This document shows, piece after piece, positions 8,739 through 17,484 of a stretch of DNA of 64,000 nucleotides. Numbering within the stretch: the first letter of the stretch is position 1; each line of letters starts with the position of its first letter. A program made the position numbers and the translations under genes. The stretch covers positions 496,001 to 560,000 of the forward strand of contig NZ_JAHCSH010000001.1 in NCBI RefSeq assembly GCF_018474005.1, given 5' to 3'. The stretch is from Curvibacter sp. CHRR-16 (GTDB lineage: Bacteria; Pseudomonadota; Gammaproteobacteria; Burkholderiales; Burkholderiaceae_C). The notes beneath the pieces were generated by a model. The model saw only the letters and a list, made by a program, of their open reading frames with translations. It was not told where the DNA came from and did not search any database.

Positions 8739-10296
8739 GCGTTTGCAAAAAGTGCTCAAAAGCGGCGTCGTCGCTGGCGGGCACTTGGATGCCAATCAAA
8801 ATACGGCCATAGTCGGCCCCTTGGTTGCGGTAGTGGAACAGGCTGATGTTCCAGCCCGGATCCAGCAGGCTCAAGAATTTGAGCAGCGCACCGGGGCGCT
8901 CGGGGAATACAAAACGCAGTAAGCGTTCGTTGGCTGCTAGGCTGGAAATCCCGCCTACCATGTGGCGGACGTGCTCTTTGGCCAATTCATCGTGGGTTAA
9001 ATCCAAGGTTTTGAAGCCCTGCTTGTCAAACTGGCGTGCTAGCTTTTCCGATTCGCCCTTGCTGTGGGTACTCAAACCCACAAACACGTGGGCTTGCTTG
9101 GCGTCGCTGATGCGGTAGTTGAACTCGGTCACGCTGCGCGGCCCGCCGGGCAATTGACCAATCAACTCGCAAAAACGGCGGAAACTGCCGCGTTCTTCGG
9201 GCATGGTGATGGCAAACAGGGCTTCGCGCTCCTCGCCCACTTCGGCCCGCTCGGCCACAAAGCGCAGGCGGTCAAAATTCATGTTCGCGCCACACAAAAT
9301 GGCGGCAAAAGTCTGTCCTTTACAGCGGTGTTGCTGCACGTACTCTTTGATGGCGGCCACGGCCAAAGCGCCTGCTGGCTCGACGATGGAACGGGTGTCG
9401 GCAAAAATGTCTTTGATGGCTGCGCACACCGCATCGGTGTCGACGCGAATGTAGTCATCGACCAAGGCGCTGCTGATGCGGAAAGTTTCTTCGCCCACCA
9501 ATTTCACGGCCGTGCCATCGGAGAACAAGCCGACATCGGCCAAGGTCACGCGCTCTTGTGCTTGCACCGACTGGATCATGGCGTCGGAGTCGCTCATTTG
9601 CACACCAATGACCTTGATGCGTGGATCCACCGCCTTGATGTAATTGGCCACGCCCGAGATAAGGCCACCACCACCGATGGCGACAAACACCGCATCGAGT
9701 ACGGGGCCGGACTTGTCGGCCCCTTTGTTGCCCGATTTGGCTGCTTTGTCGGCCCCCAAGGTTTGGGCTTGGCGCATCATTTCCATGGCCACCGTGCCTT
9801 GTCCGGCGATCACATCCGGATCGTCAAATGGGTGCACAAAGGTCAGGCCTTGCTCTGCCTGCAGCGCGACCGCGTGTTGGTAGGCGTCCGAATAGCTCTC
9901 CCCATGCAGCACCACTTCGCCGCCGAAACCACGCACGGCATCCACTTTCACCTGCGGTGTGGTGGTGGGCATCACGATCACGGCGCGCACCCCCATGCGG
10001 TTGGCCGACAGCGCTACCCCCTGTGCGTGGTTGCCTGCTGAAGCGCAAATCACGCCCTTGGCGATTTGCTCGGCCGGCATCTGGGCCATCTTGTTGTACG
10101 CCCCACGCAGTTTGAAGCTGCGCACAGGTTGCTGATCCTCGCGCTTGAACAAAATGGTGTTGTGCAAACGGCGGCTCAGGTTGCGCGCGGGTTCCAGTGC
10201 AGTTTCTTGCGCTACGTCGTAAACGCGCGCAGTGAGTATCTTTTGCAGATAGTCTGCAGGGCTTAATGCAGAGGAGGGCGAAGTGGTCTTGTTCAT
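8677..10296 (-). CDS. ilvA: Threonine dehydratase, biosynthetic
   Basis: This is a 539-residue PLP enzyme converting threonine to 2-oxobutanoate, the first step of isoleucine synthesis. The PLP lysine is Lys62 in SFKLRGAYNKM, the phosphate-binding loop is AIGGGGLISG, and SAGNHAQGVA is conserved. Two C-terminal ACT-like regulatory domains (from about residue 360: ERGSFRRFCELIGQLPG and ERPGALLKFLSLLDP) mark the isoleucine-feedback form. A Lys/Gly-rich insertion of about 17 residues (LGADKAAKSGNKGADKSG) sits before VLDAVFVAIGGGG. The 3' end overlaps gspC convergently. Confidence 0.97.
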   Translation of the reverse strand: MNKTTSPSSALSPADYLQKILTARVYDVAQETALEPARNLSRRLHNTILFKREDQQPVRSFKLRGAYNKMAQMPAEQIAKGVICASAGNHAQGVALSANRMGVRAVIVMPTTTPQVKVDAVRGFGGEVVLHGESYSDAYQHAVALQAEQGLTFVHPFDDPDVIAGQGTVAMEMMRQAQTLGADKAAKSGNKGADKSGPVLDAVFVAIGGGGLISGVANYIKAVDPRIKVIGVQMSDSDAMIQSVQAQERVTLADVGLFSDGTAVKLVGEETFRISSALVDDYIRVDTDAVCAAIKDIFADTRSIVEPAGALAVAAIKEYVQQHRCKGQTFAAILCGANMNFDRLRFVAERAEVGEEREALFAITMPEERGSFRRFCELIGQLPGGPRSVTEFNYRISDAKQAHVFVGLSTHSKGESEKLARQFDKQGFKTLDLTHDELAKEHVRHMVGGISSLAANERLLRFVFPERPGALLKFLSLLDPGWNISLFHYRNQGADYGRILIGIQVPASDDAAFEHFLQTLNYPYVEETQNPVYQLFLKT

Positions 10297-10326
10297 GCGG
10301 CTACACTGTTAGGGTGAATGAAATTT

Positions 10327-10382
10327 GCCCCGCGCGGGGCATTTTGTTCATTCTAACCCTATTTTTTTGCCCCGCGCGGGGC
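10327..10382. repeat. Two identical 14-bp GC palindromes between ilvA and osmC-like gene
   Basis: The perfect palindrome GCCCCGCGCGGGGC occurs at 10327-10340 and again at 10369-10382, exactly 42 bp apart (about four helical turns), with an AT-rich spacer. It lies between two divergent genes, so it could be a paired operator or a pair of stable hairpins in one or both leaders. No terminator-like T tract follows consistently on either strand. Confidence 0.6.
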
Positions 10383-10397
10383 TGTTGAGGACTGCAC

Positions 10398-10847
10398 ATG
10401 GAATGCACAGTGAGCTGGACGGGGGGCTTGAACACCCGGTCGAACATGGGATTTATCGCTGAAACAGGCACGGGCCATGCCTTTGCCATGGATGGTGCGC
10501 CCGATGCCGCCAAGCCGGAAAACGGCGGCCAAAACCTGGCACCACGCCCGATGGAGATGGTGTTGGCGGGCACGGGCGGCTGCACGGCCTACGACGTGGT
10601 GCTCATCCTCAAACGCGGTCGCCACGACGTGCGGGGTTGCACCGTCAAACTCAGCGCCGAGCGTGCTGATGCCGACCCCAAGGTGTTCACCCGCATCCAC
10701 ATGCAGTTCACGGTCACTGGCAAGGGCATTCCCGCCGCAGCGGTAGAGCGTGCTATTGCGCTGAGCCATGAAAAATACTGCTCGGCCAGCATCATGATGG
10801 GCAAAACCGCTGAGATCACCACAGGGTTTGATTTGATCGAGGCCTGA
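10398..10847 (+). CDS. OsmC-family peroxiredoxin-like protein
   Basis: This 149-residue protein has the OsmC/Ohr fold signature, with both redox cysteines visible: one in AGTGGCTAYDVVLIL and the second in SHEKYCSASIMM. Family members reduce organic hydroperoxides using a thiol pair. The sequence around the first Cys (PMEMVLAGTGGC) is of the YhfA-like OsmC subgroup, whose substrate is less certain than for OsmC or Ohr. It is divergent from ilvA and followed by a bidirectional terminator. Confidence 0.88.
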   Translation: MECTVSWTGGLNTRSNMGFIAETGTGHAFAMDGAPDAAKPENGGQNLAPRPMEMVLAGTGGCTAYDVVLILKRGRHDVRGCTVKLSAERADADPKVFTRIHMQFTVTGKGIPAAAVERAIALSHEKYCSASIMMGKTAEITTGFDLIEA

Positions 10848-10865
10848 GCATCGGATGCAATAAAA

Positions 10866-10925
10866 GCACTGCGTACTGCGCAGTGCCCAAGAAAAAAGCC
10901 GCTTCGACTGAAGCGGCTTTCTCTT
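10866..10925. terminator. Bidirectional terminator between osmC-like gene and rpsT
   Basis: The main hairpin is an 11-bp perfect stem, AAAGCCGCTTC (10895-10905) and GAAGCGGCTTT (10910-10920), with a 4-nt loop. An A run precedes it and a T run follows, so it can end transcription from both converging genes. Upstream, GCACTGCG (10866-10873) and CGCAGTGC (10879-10886) form a second 8-bp hairpin. Confidence 0.85.
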
Positions 10926-10997
10926 TTTTGCTTTTACTGACAGCGCACCCGTTACAAACGGCAGCCTGTTGGTACAGGCTGTGCGGGTAATGACTGC

Positions 10998-11297
10998 TTA
11001 CGCAGCCAGTGCCAAGGCCTTGACCTTGGAAGCCAAGCGGCTCTTGTCGCGAGCTGCTTTGTTCTTGTGGAAGATGCCTTTGTCAGCCACTGTGTCCACA
11101 ATGGCTTGCATCTTCACAAACAGTTCACCTGCTTTGGACTTGTCGCCAGCCAAAACAGCTTTTTCAACGTTTTTCACCGCAGTGCGGTATTTGGAGCGCA
11201 GGGAAGAGTTCGCTGCGTTCAGTTTCACGTCCTGGCGGGCGCGTTTACGGCCAGATGCCAGGCGGGGGTTCTTTTTCTTTGGTTTTCCAGAAGCCAT
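10998..11297 (-). CDS. rpsT: 30S ribosomal protein S20
   Basis: This 99-residue, very basic protein begins [22 protein letters not shown] and contains the S20 core [17 protein letters not shown] and [21 protein letters not shown]. It binds 16S rRNA early in 30S assembly. An AAGGA ribosome-binding site precedes the ATG, and a TACAAT -10-like hexamer lies on the minus strand at 11343-11348. It is divergent from murJ. Confidence 0.98.
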   Translation of the reverse strand: MASGKPKKKNPRLASGRKRARQDVKLNAANSSLRSKYRTAVKNVEKAVLAGDKSKAGELFVKMQAIVDTVADKGIFHKNKAARDKSRLASKVKALALAA

Positions 11298-11388
11298 GAT
11301 AGTGTCCTTAAATGTCTGAGGATGTTGTCAGCAAAGCCGAGCATTGTAACACCGCACCCATGGCTGCGCTAGGCACTACACTTGGGCT

Positions 11389-12957
11389 GTGACCTTATTG
11401 AAATCTGTATCTACTGTGTCCTTGTGGACATTGGCCTCGCGCGTGACTGGTTTGGTACGCGAGTTGTTGGTGGCATCGGCTTTTGGTGCCAGCGCCATGA
11501 CCGATGCCTTCAATGTGGCTTTTCGCATTCCCAACCTGTTTCGGCGCTTGTTTGCCGAAGGGGCGTTCAGCCAAGCCTTTGTGCCGGTGCTGGCTGCCAG
11601 CAAGGCCAAGCAAAGCGAAGAAACAACCAAGCGGCTCATCGACGACGTGGCCACTGTGTTGGCATGGGTGCTCTTGATTACCTGTGTGCTCGGCATGCTG
11701 GCGGCCCCCCTCATGGTGTGGGCCATGGCCAGTGGTTTGGCGCAAAACCCCGCGGGCTACGACGCTGCTGTAGTCATGACGCGCTGGATGTTCCCCTACA
11801 TCGGCTTCATGTCGCTGGTGGCTTTCACGTCGGGCGTGCTCAATACGTGGAAAGAGTTTGCCGTACCCGCAGCCACGCCGGTCATGCTCAATGTCTGCAT
11901 GATTGGTGCGGCATGGCTGGGCGTTCCTTGGCTGCGCGCGCACGGCATCGAACCCATTTACGCCATGGCCGGGGGGGTGATGGCCGGTGGCGTGCTGCAG
12001 CTCTTGGTGCAAGTGCCCAGTTTGCTGCGCATGGGGCTGCTGCCGCGCATTGGACTCACTTGGAAAGCCTTGCAAAATGCGTCGGCAGACCCGGAAACCC
12101 GCCATATCGCCAAACTCATGTTGCCAGCCTTGTTGGGGGTGAGCGTGTCGCAGCTATCCTTGCTCATCAACACCCAAATTGCTTCTCATCTGCCCAGTGG
12201 GAGTGTGAGTTGGCTCACCTATGCCGACCGCCTGATGGAGTTCCCCACCGCCCTGCTGGGGGTGGCTTTGGGTGTGGTGCTGATGCCGCAACTGGCAGCC
12301 GCCAATGCCGCTAAAGACACGGATCGCTACGGCTCCTTGCTCGACTGGGGCCTGCGTTTGGTGGTGTTACTGGCTATACCGTGTGCCATCGGTTTGTTGG
12401 TGTTTGCCAAGCCAGTGGTGGCCGTGCTGTACCACTATGGCGCGTTCAGCGAGCGCGATGTGCTGGAAACGAGTCAGGCTCTCATGGGCTGGGGCGTGGG
12501 CTTGTTGGGCATCATCGCCGTCAAGGTGCTGGCACCCGGTTACTACGCCAGTCAAGACATCCGCACCCCAGTGCGCATTGCCATTGTGGTGCTGGTGGTA
12601 ACGCAGTTGCTTAATCTGGTGTTGGTTCCCGTGTTCAAGCAAGCGGGCCTGTCGCTGTCCATTGGCTTGGGGGCTTTGCTCAATGCGGGCTGGCTGCTGT
12701 GGGGGCTGGTGCGCCGTGGTGCTTACCATCCCTTGCCAGGCTGGGGACGCTTTGTGTTGCAGGTATTGGCGGCATCGGCTTTGCTGGTGGTGTATTTGCT
12801 GTGGGTGCAAGGCTTGGTGGATTGGACCCACATGCATGGCCAAAAACTGCTGCGTGTGGCCTACATGGCACTGATGCTGGCAGGCGCAGCCTTGTTGTAT
12901 TTCGGCGCGGCCTGGGCTGCGGGTATGGACATGCGGCGCTTCTTGCGCAAGAGTTAA
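11389..12957 (+). CDS. murJ: Lipid II flippase MurJ
   Basis: This 522-residue polytopic membrane protein moves lipid II across the inner membrane for peptidoglycan synthesis. The N-terminus has the MurJ signature (ASRVTGLVRELLVASAFGAS, MTDAFNVAFRIPNLFRRLFAEGAFSQAFVP), and about 14 hydrophobic segments follow. It starts with GTG (MTLLKSVSTVS), and no ATG is available at the right place. The following SirB1-like gene starts 3 bp after the stop. Confidence 0.96.
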   Translation: MTLLKSVSTVSLWTLASRVTGLVRELLVASAFGASAMTDAFNVAFRIPNLFRRLFAEGAFSQAFVPVLAASKAKQSEETTKRLIDDVATVLAWVLLITCVLGMLAAPLMVWAMASGLAQNPAGYDAAVVMTRWMFPYIGFMSLVAFTSGVLNTWKEFAVPAATPVMLNVCMIGAAWLGVPWLRAHGIEPIYAMAGGVMAGGVLQLLVQVPSLLRMGLLPRIGLTWKALQNASADPETRHIAKLMLPALLGVSVSQLSLLINTQIASHLPSGSVSWLTYADRLMEFPTALLGVALGVVLMPQLAAANAAKDTDRYGSLLDWGLRLVVLLAIPCAIGLLVFAKPVVAVLYHYGAFSERDVLETSQALMGWGVGLLGIIAVKVLAPGYYASQDIRTPVRIAIVVLVVTQLLNLVLVPVFKQAGLSLSIGLGALLNAGWLLWGLVRRGAYHPLPGWGRFVLQVLAASALLVVYLLWVQGLVDWTHMHGQKLLRVAYMALMLAGAALLYFGAAWAAGMDMRRFLRKS

Positions 12958-12960
12958 GCC

Positions 12961-13848
12961 ATGGCTAGCTTGCAATACCACTTGCCCTCACCACTGGAGT
13001 ATTTCGCCAGTTTGGTGTTGGAGGATGACGCCATACCGTTGACCGAGGCCGCCATTTCCTTGGCCCAAGACGTGTACGAGGATGTGGATATACAGGCTGT
13101 GCAGTACCAGATAGACCGCTGGGCCGACACCATCAAACGCCGTTTGCCCGCCGACGCCCCGGTGCTGCACCGCCTGCGCATGCTCAACCAGTTCTTTTTT
13201 CAGGAGCTGGGCATGTCGGGCAATGCCAATAACTACTACGACCCGGACAACAGCTTTTTGCACCGTGTGGTGGAAACGCGGCGCGGCATCCCTATCTCGC
13301 TGGCTGTCATTTGGCTGGATTTGGCCCGCGCCATCAAACTCGATGCGCAAGGCGTGAGCTTTCCCGGGCATTTCATGGTGACGGTGTACTTGCCTGTGGG
13401 ACAGGTGGTGATGGATCCGCTCTCGGGCAACAGCTTCAACGCCGAAGAACTCAACGAAATGCTGGAGCCTTGGCGCAAGCGCATGGGCTTGCCTGAGCCC
13501 GAGGAGCCTTCGCTGGGGTTGCATTTGCGACCCGCTACGGCACGCGACATGCTGGTGCGCATGCTGCGCAACCTCAAGGAGATTTACCGCAGCAACAATA
13601 GCTGGGGCAAGGCTTTGGCCGTGCAGCAGCGCTTGCTCATCTTGCAGCCTCAAGCATGGGAAGAGTACCGCGACCGTGCCGAGGTCTACGCCGCCTTGGG
13701 GCAGAGCCCGCAAGCCAAGGCCGACTGGGAGCGCTACCTGCACGAAATGCCCGATGCCCCCGACCGCGTGCTGGTGTTGGCCCATTTGATGGACTTGCCC
13801 GATGGGGATGGGATGGGCGATGCAGCCCCTCGCAATCCAGTGGCTTAG
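12961..13848 (+). CDS. SirB1-family transglutaminase-like/TPR protein
   Basis: This 295-residue protein carries the SirB1 (transglutaminase-like) core, with ETRRGIPISLAVIWLDLARAI and the GVSFPGHFMVTVYL segment. C-terminal TPR-like helices follow (SWGKALAVQQRLLILQPQAWEEYRDRAEVYAALGQ). Its function in the cell is not established. The gene is immediately downstream of murJ and probably cotranscribed with it. Confidence 0.88.
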   Translation: MASLQYHLPSPLEYFASLVLEDDAIPLTEAAISLAQDVYEDVDIQAVQYQIDRWADTIKRRLPADAPVLHRLRMLNQFFFQELGMSGNANNYYDPDNSFLHRVVETRRGIPISLAVIWLDLARAIKLDAQGVSFPGHFMVTVYLPVGQVVMDPLSGNSFNAEELNEMLEPWRKRMGLPEPEEPSLGLHLRPATARDMLVRMLRNLKEIYRSNNSWGKALAVQQRLLILQPQAWEEYRDRAEVYAALGQSPQAKADWERYLHEMPDAPDRVLVLAHLMDLPDGDGMGDAAPRNPVA

Positions 13849-13934
13849 TGCAGGCATCAGACGCAAGCTCCAATCTTGGGCGCACTCTAGCCTCTACCCA
13901 GTCCTAGCGGGTTTAGCTGGTACATACTTGGGGT

Positions 13935-14927
13935 ATGACTGCTCCACACCCTGTTGTCCATTTCATTGCCACCGGCGGCACCATTGCCATGAAGGTGGAT
14001 CCCCACACTGGCGGCGTAGTGCCCGCCATCACCGGCGACGACTTGCTGCACAGCGTGCCCGATGCAGCGCGCTACGCGCAGATCGAGGTGAACAACTTCT
14101 CCAAAACCAGTGCCAACTACATCACCAACGACTGGTGGGCGCGCCTCACCCAAGCGGTGCAAGCGGCGCTGGCCCGGCCCGAGGTGGCGGGCGTCGTCAT
14201 CGCCCAGGGCACCGACACCATGGAAGAAACCGCCTACTGGCTGGACTTGACCGTGCAGTCCGACAAACCCGTGGTGCTGGTGGGCGCGCAGCGCAATGCC
14301 TCTGCGCCCGACTTTGACGGCCCGCGCAACCTGCTCAACGCCATCCGCATTGCCGTAGCGCCCCAAGCACATGGCATGGGCGTGGTGGTGGCCATGAATG
14401 GGCAAATCAACGCCGCCCGCAGCGTCACCAAAATGCACACCGCCCATGTGGAAACCTTCCAAAGTGGCAACTACGGCTGGCTCGGTGAAGTGTGGGACGA
14501 CAAGGTGGTTTTCTCGCGCAGCCCGCTGCGGCGCATGCACATCCCCATCACGGCCAGCCAGTTCCCGGTGGTGCACATTTTTCCCATGTACGCCGGGGCC
14601 GATGGCATGTTCATCCGCCACGCGGTGGACACAGGCACGCAGGGCATCGTGGTGCAGGCCGTGGGCATGGGCAATATGAATGTGTCCATGTTCGAGGCGG
14701 TGCGCTACGCCTTGGACAAGGGCGTGCCCGTGGTGGTGGCCAGCCGTGTGCCCAATGGCCGCACCTACCCGCTGTACGCCTTTGAGGGCGGTGGCAAAAC
14801 CACGTTTGACGCTGGGGCCGTGATGGCTGGGGACTTGAGCCCGCAAAAAGCCAAGATATTGCTCACGCTGTTGCTGCAAAACGGCCCAGTAGACCGGGCC
14901 CGTTTGCTAGCTGCTTTTGGCGTGTGA
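13935..14927 (+). CDS. L-asparaginase (type II-like fold)
   Basis: This 330-residue protein hydrolyses asparagine to aspartate and ammonia. The first catalytic motif is ATGGTIA with the nucleophile Thr16. The second is the conserved QGTDTMEETAYWL (Thr-Asp pair). VLVGAQRNASAPDFDGPRNL and MNGQINAARSVTKMHTAHVETF follow the family pattern. No signal peptide is seen, so it is probably cytoplasmic. The 3' end overlaps the convergent regulator gene by 21 bp. Confidence 0.93.
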   Translation: MTAPHPVVHFIATGGTIAMKVDPHTGGVVPAITGDDLLHSVPDAARYAQIEVNNFSKTSANYITNDWWARLTQAVQAALARPEVAGVVIAQGTDTMEETAYWLDLTVQSDKPVVLVGAQRNASAPDFDGPRNLLNAIRIAVAPQAHGMGVVVAMNGQINAARSVTKMHTAHVETFQSGNYGWLGEVWDDKVVFSRSPLRRMHIPITASQFPVVHIFPMYAGADGMFIRHAVDTGTQGIVVQAVGMGNMNVSMFEAVRYALDKGVPVVVASRVPNGRTYPLYAFEGGGKTTFDAGAVMAGDLSPQKAKILLTLLLQNGPVDRARLLAAFGV

Positions 14928-15914
14928 TGTGACGCTAGACGGCGCGCCCGCCATGCCCAGCGCATGCCAGCTACGGCGCAGTTGCCCATCGGAGCTAAAG
15001 CCCGCTATCTCTGCCGCCTTGGTCACGCTGTAGCCCGCCTGCAGCGCCGCTTGTGCCGTGGCCAGCCGGATGCGTTGCACATACTCCAGTGGCGAAATGC
15101 CTGCATGCACATTGAACAAGCGCGCCACGTGGCGGGTAGAGCTGTGCGCCAGCTCGGCCATGCGCGGCAGCGACCAGTTCAGGTGCGGCTGCTGGCTGAT
15201 GGCGTCTTGCAGTCGGTGCACCGTGGGGTGGATGTGCTGGCGGTAGCTCAGGAACGGCGACAGCTCCGGGTCGTGCGGGCCACGCCGCAGCGCCACCACC
15301 ATGGTCTGCGCCACCTGCGCCGCCAGTGCCGCGCCGCCCTGTGCGGCAATGCGGTGCAAAAACAAATCAATGCCCGTCGTCATGCCCGCGCTGGTGTAGA
15401 TGCCATCGTCTTGCACAAACACCCGGTTGTCCTGCACATGGCAGGTGGGGGCCACGGTGCGCAACTCGTCCAAATGCTGGTGGTGCGTGGTGGCGTGGCG
15501 CTGGTGCAGCAGCCCGGCGTGCGCCGCTATGACCGCGCCCGCACACACGCACAGCAGCTCCACGCGACCTGCTGCCAAAGGCACAGGCAGTGCCCGCAGC
15601 CAGCGCAGCAGGGTTTGCGCGTCCGGGTGGTCTAGCACCACGTTGCCACCCGGTTGGCCCACCAGCACCAGCCAGTGCACCCCCCACGCCAGCGTGGCCG
15701 CACTGGGCAGCGGCTCCAGCGACTGAATGACAGCCCCCACCGAGCTACTGGCCTGGCCGCTGGCCCCGCAAAAATGCAGCTCCCACAGCGCTGGCTGCCC
15801 CTGCGCCATGTGCAACTGGTTGGCAATGCGCAGCGCCTCCGCCGGGCCCGCCCAGTCCAGCAAGATGCTGCCGGGCAGCAGGAGGAAGTGGACGTGGGTG
15901 GGGCTTGGCATCAT
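14907..15914 (-). CDS. GlxA-type transcriptional regulator (DJ-1/PfpI plus AraC HTH)
   Basis: This protein of about 335 residues has an N-terminal DJ-1/PfpI-like domain (VHFLLLPGSILLDWAGPAEALRIAN, LLCVCAGAVIAAHAGLL) and a C-terminal AraC-type double HTH (ELAHSSTRHVARLFNVHAGISPLEYVQRIRLATAQ, then SVTKAAEIAGFSSDGQLRRSW). It is a one-component regulator of unknown ligand. I use the ATG at 15914 because it forms an ATGA overlap with the upstream permease stop. It is probably a regulator of its own operon. Confidence 0.9.
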   Translation of the reverse strand: MMPSPTHVHFLLLPGSILLDWAGPAEALRIANQLHMAQGQPALWELHFCGASGQASSSVGAVIQSLEPLPSAATLAWGVHWLVLVGQPGGNVVLDHPDAQTLLRWLRALPVPLAAGRVELLCVCAGAVIAAHAGLLHQRHATTHHQHLDELRTVAPTCHVQDNRVFVQDDGIYTSAGMTTGIDLFLHRIAAQGGAALAAQVAQTMVVALRRGPHDPELSPFLSYRQHIHPTVHRLQDAISQQPHLNWSLPRMAELAHSSTRHVARLFNVHAGISPLEYVQRIRLATAQAALQAGYSVTKAAEIAGFSSDGQLRRSWHALGMAGAPSSVTSHAKSS

Positions 15915-16807
15915 GGTTTGATCCACCGCCCGCCCAGCACGTGGATGCTAAGCCCCAGCAAGATGGTGGCAGCCCCTGCCAATTGCAGTGCAGCCAGTTG
16001 TTCACCCAGCAGCAGCCAGGCGCTGGACAGGCCTACCACGGGCACCAGCAGGGTGAGCGGGGCGACGGTGCTGGTGGGCAGTTGGGTGAGCAGCTTGCCC
16101 CACAGCGTGTAGCCCAAGATGGTGGCGGCGTAGGCCAAATAGAGCACGGCAAGCACACCGCTCCAGTGCAGGCCACTGAGCGCGGTGTTGATGCGCTCTG
16201 GCCCCTCCAGCGCATACGACAGCAGGACAAAGGGCAGCACCGGCACCATGGCGCTCCACACCACTACGCCCATCAGGTCGGTCGGTGCGGCCTGCATGCG
16301 TTTGTTGATGAGGTTGCCACTGGCCCAGCACAGCGCGGCCAGCAGGCACAGGCCAAAGCCGAGCAGGGCGCCGGTGCCGCTGGGTGTTTGCGATTGGTTC
16401 AGGCTGTGCCAGCCCAGCAGGCCCAAGCCCGCCATGGCCACCAGCACGCCCACCACATTGGGCAGGCGCAGCCGCTCGCCAAACAGCAGCACCGACAAAC
16501 CAATGGTGAACAGCACCTGCGACTGCAGCACCACCGAGGCCAGCCCTGCCGGCAAGCCCACGGCCATGCCCCAGAACAAGAAGGCAAACTGCCCCAGGCT
16601 AATGGTCAACCCATAGGCCACCAGCCAGCGCAGCGGCACTTGGGGGCGGGGCACCAGCAGCGCCGCAGGAAAAGCCACCAGCGCAAAGCGCAGTGCCCCC
16701 AGCAGCAGGGGCGGTATGCCGCCTTGCAGGCCCACTTTGATGACGACGAAGTTCACCCCCCAGGTGAGAACGATGGCAAGGGCCATCAGGCATTGGCGCG
16801 GTGTCAT
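15911..16807 (-). CDS. EamA/DMT-superfamily permease
   Basis: This protein of about 298 residues has ten predicted hydrophobic helices arranged as two EamA repeats (first LMALAIVLTWGVNFVVIKVGL, second starting near ALLGFGLCLLAALCWASGNLINK). Such permeases export or import small metabolites, and the substrate cannot be read from sequence. The ATG at 16807 is preferred over 16846 because it overlaps the upstream hydrolase stop (ATGA). It is translationally coupled on both sides. Confidence 0.92.
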   Translation of the reverse strand: MTPRQCLMALAIVLTWGVNFVVIKVGLQGGIPPLLLGALRFALVAFPAALLVPRPQVPLRWLVAYGLTISLGQFAFLFWGMAVGLPAGLASVVLQSQVLFTIGLSVLLFGERLRLPNVVGVLVAMAGLGLLGWHSLNQSQTPSGTGALLGFGLCLLAALCWASGNLINKRMQAAPTDLMGVVVWSAMVPVLPFVLLSYALEGPERINTALSGLHWSGVLAVLYLAYAATILGYTLWGKLLTQLPTSTVAPLTLLVPVVGLSSAWLLLGEQLAALQLAGAATILLGLSIHVLGGRWIKP

Positions 16808-17382
16808 AGGTAGCTGGATCGTTCGGTCAGTGGGGTTTGGCACCATGTTGCCACATCGCTCACGTGGGCAAAGCGCTGGTGCAGGGCTGCAGCGGTGCGT
16901 TCGGCCAAATCGCTGGCGCTCAAAGGACGCCCGTCTGGGGTCTGCATGTCAAAGGTGAGGGTGGCATCTAGCAGGTAGTCCACGCTCCAGCCCAAGTCAG
17001 ACGCATGGCGCGTGGTGGTTTCGCAGCACTGCTCGGTGCGGATGCCGCTGACGATAAGGCGGCCAATGCCGCGCTCGGTCAGCCACACATCCAGCCCAGT
17101 GCCCACCAGCGCGCTGTGGCGGCGCTTCACAAAACGGGCGGCTTCGGCAAAGTCGGCCAACCCTTCCAGTGGCCGCACATGGCCACTGCGCAGGGAGAAT
17201 GGGTTGCTGGCTTCCTCGGGGCCGTCGGTGTGCAAGATGCGCACGATGGGAATGCCCCGACTCTGGCAGTGCCCGATCAGCGCGTTTTGCTGCTGCAAGT
17301 AGGCACCAGCGCGTGCAGGCTCAAAGTAGGGGCGATGGCGAAACGACTCTTGAACATCGATAACCAATAAAGCAGCATGCAT
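16804..17382 (-). CDS. Isochorismatase-family cysteine hydrolase
   Basis: This 192-residue hydrolase has the family triad: Asp9 in VIDVQESF, a Lys in FVKRRHSALVGTGLD, and the nucleophile Cys in GIRTEQCCETTTRHA. Family members act on isochorismate, nicotinamide, ureido or N-carbamoyl compounds, and the substrate here is unknown. It is the first gene of an ATGA-coupled trio with the permease and GlxA-type regulator. Its start codon lies in a segment that is repeated in altered form at 21528-21543. Confidence 0.92.
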   Translation of the reverse strand: MHAALLVIDVQESFRHRPYFEPARAGAYLQQQNALIGHCQSRGIPIVRILHTDGPEEASNPFSLRSGHVRPLEGLADFAEAARFVKRRHSALVGTGLDVWLTERGIGRLIVSGIRTEQCCETTTRHASDLGWSVDYLLDATLTFDMQTPDGRPLSASDLAERTAAALHQRFAHVSDVATWCQTPLTERSSYL

Positions 17383-17484
17383 TTTCAGACTCCTAAGTGA
17401 ATGGCGATAGAGTCATTCTCAGCGCATGGCTGTTGCTTGGCTATCCGATATGGGACAAATAGCATTCGTTTTCGGACATGTTTT
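17375..17484. repeat. Left copy of ~110-bp direct repeat flanking the DUF1800/DUF1501 cassette
   Basis: This stretch aligns without gaps to 21528-21637, with about 17 mismatches by eye (around 85 percent identity). It contains the start codon and leader of the cysteine hydrolase. On the minus strand it also contains SENECYLSHIG plus a stop, matching the intact LysR C-terminus SENARHISHIG. The left copy is therefore a LysR tail remnant joined to the hydrolase promoter region. Confidence 0.85.

Noticed and set aside
9064..10041. 325-codon plus-strand frame inside ilvA
   Set aside because: It is the antisense of the conserved IlvA catalytic domain and has no recognisable motif.
13887..14879. 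330-codon minus-strand frame opposite the asparaginase gene
   Set aside because: His-rich shadow of a clearly recognised enzyme.
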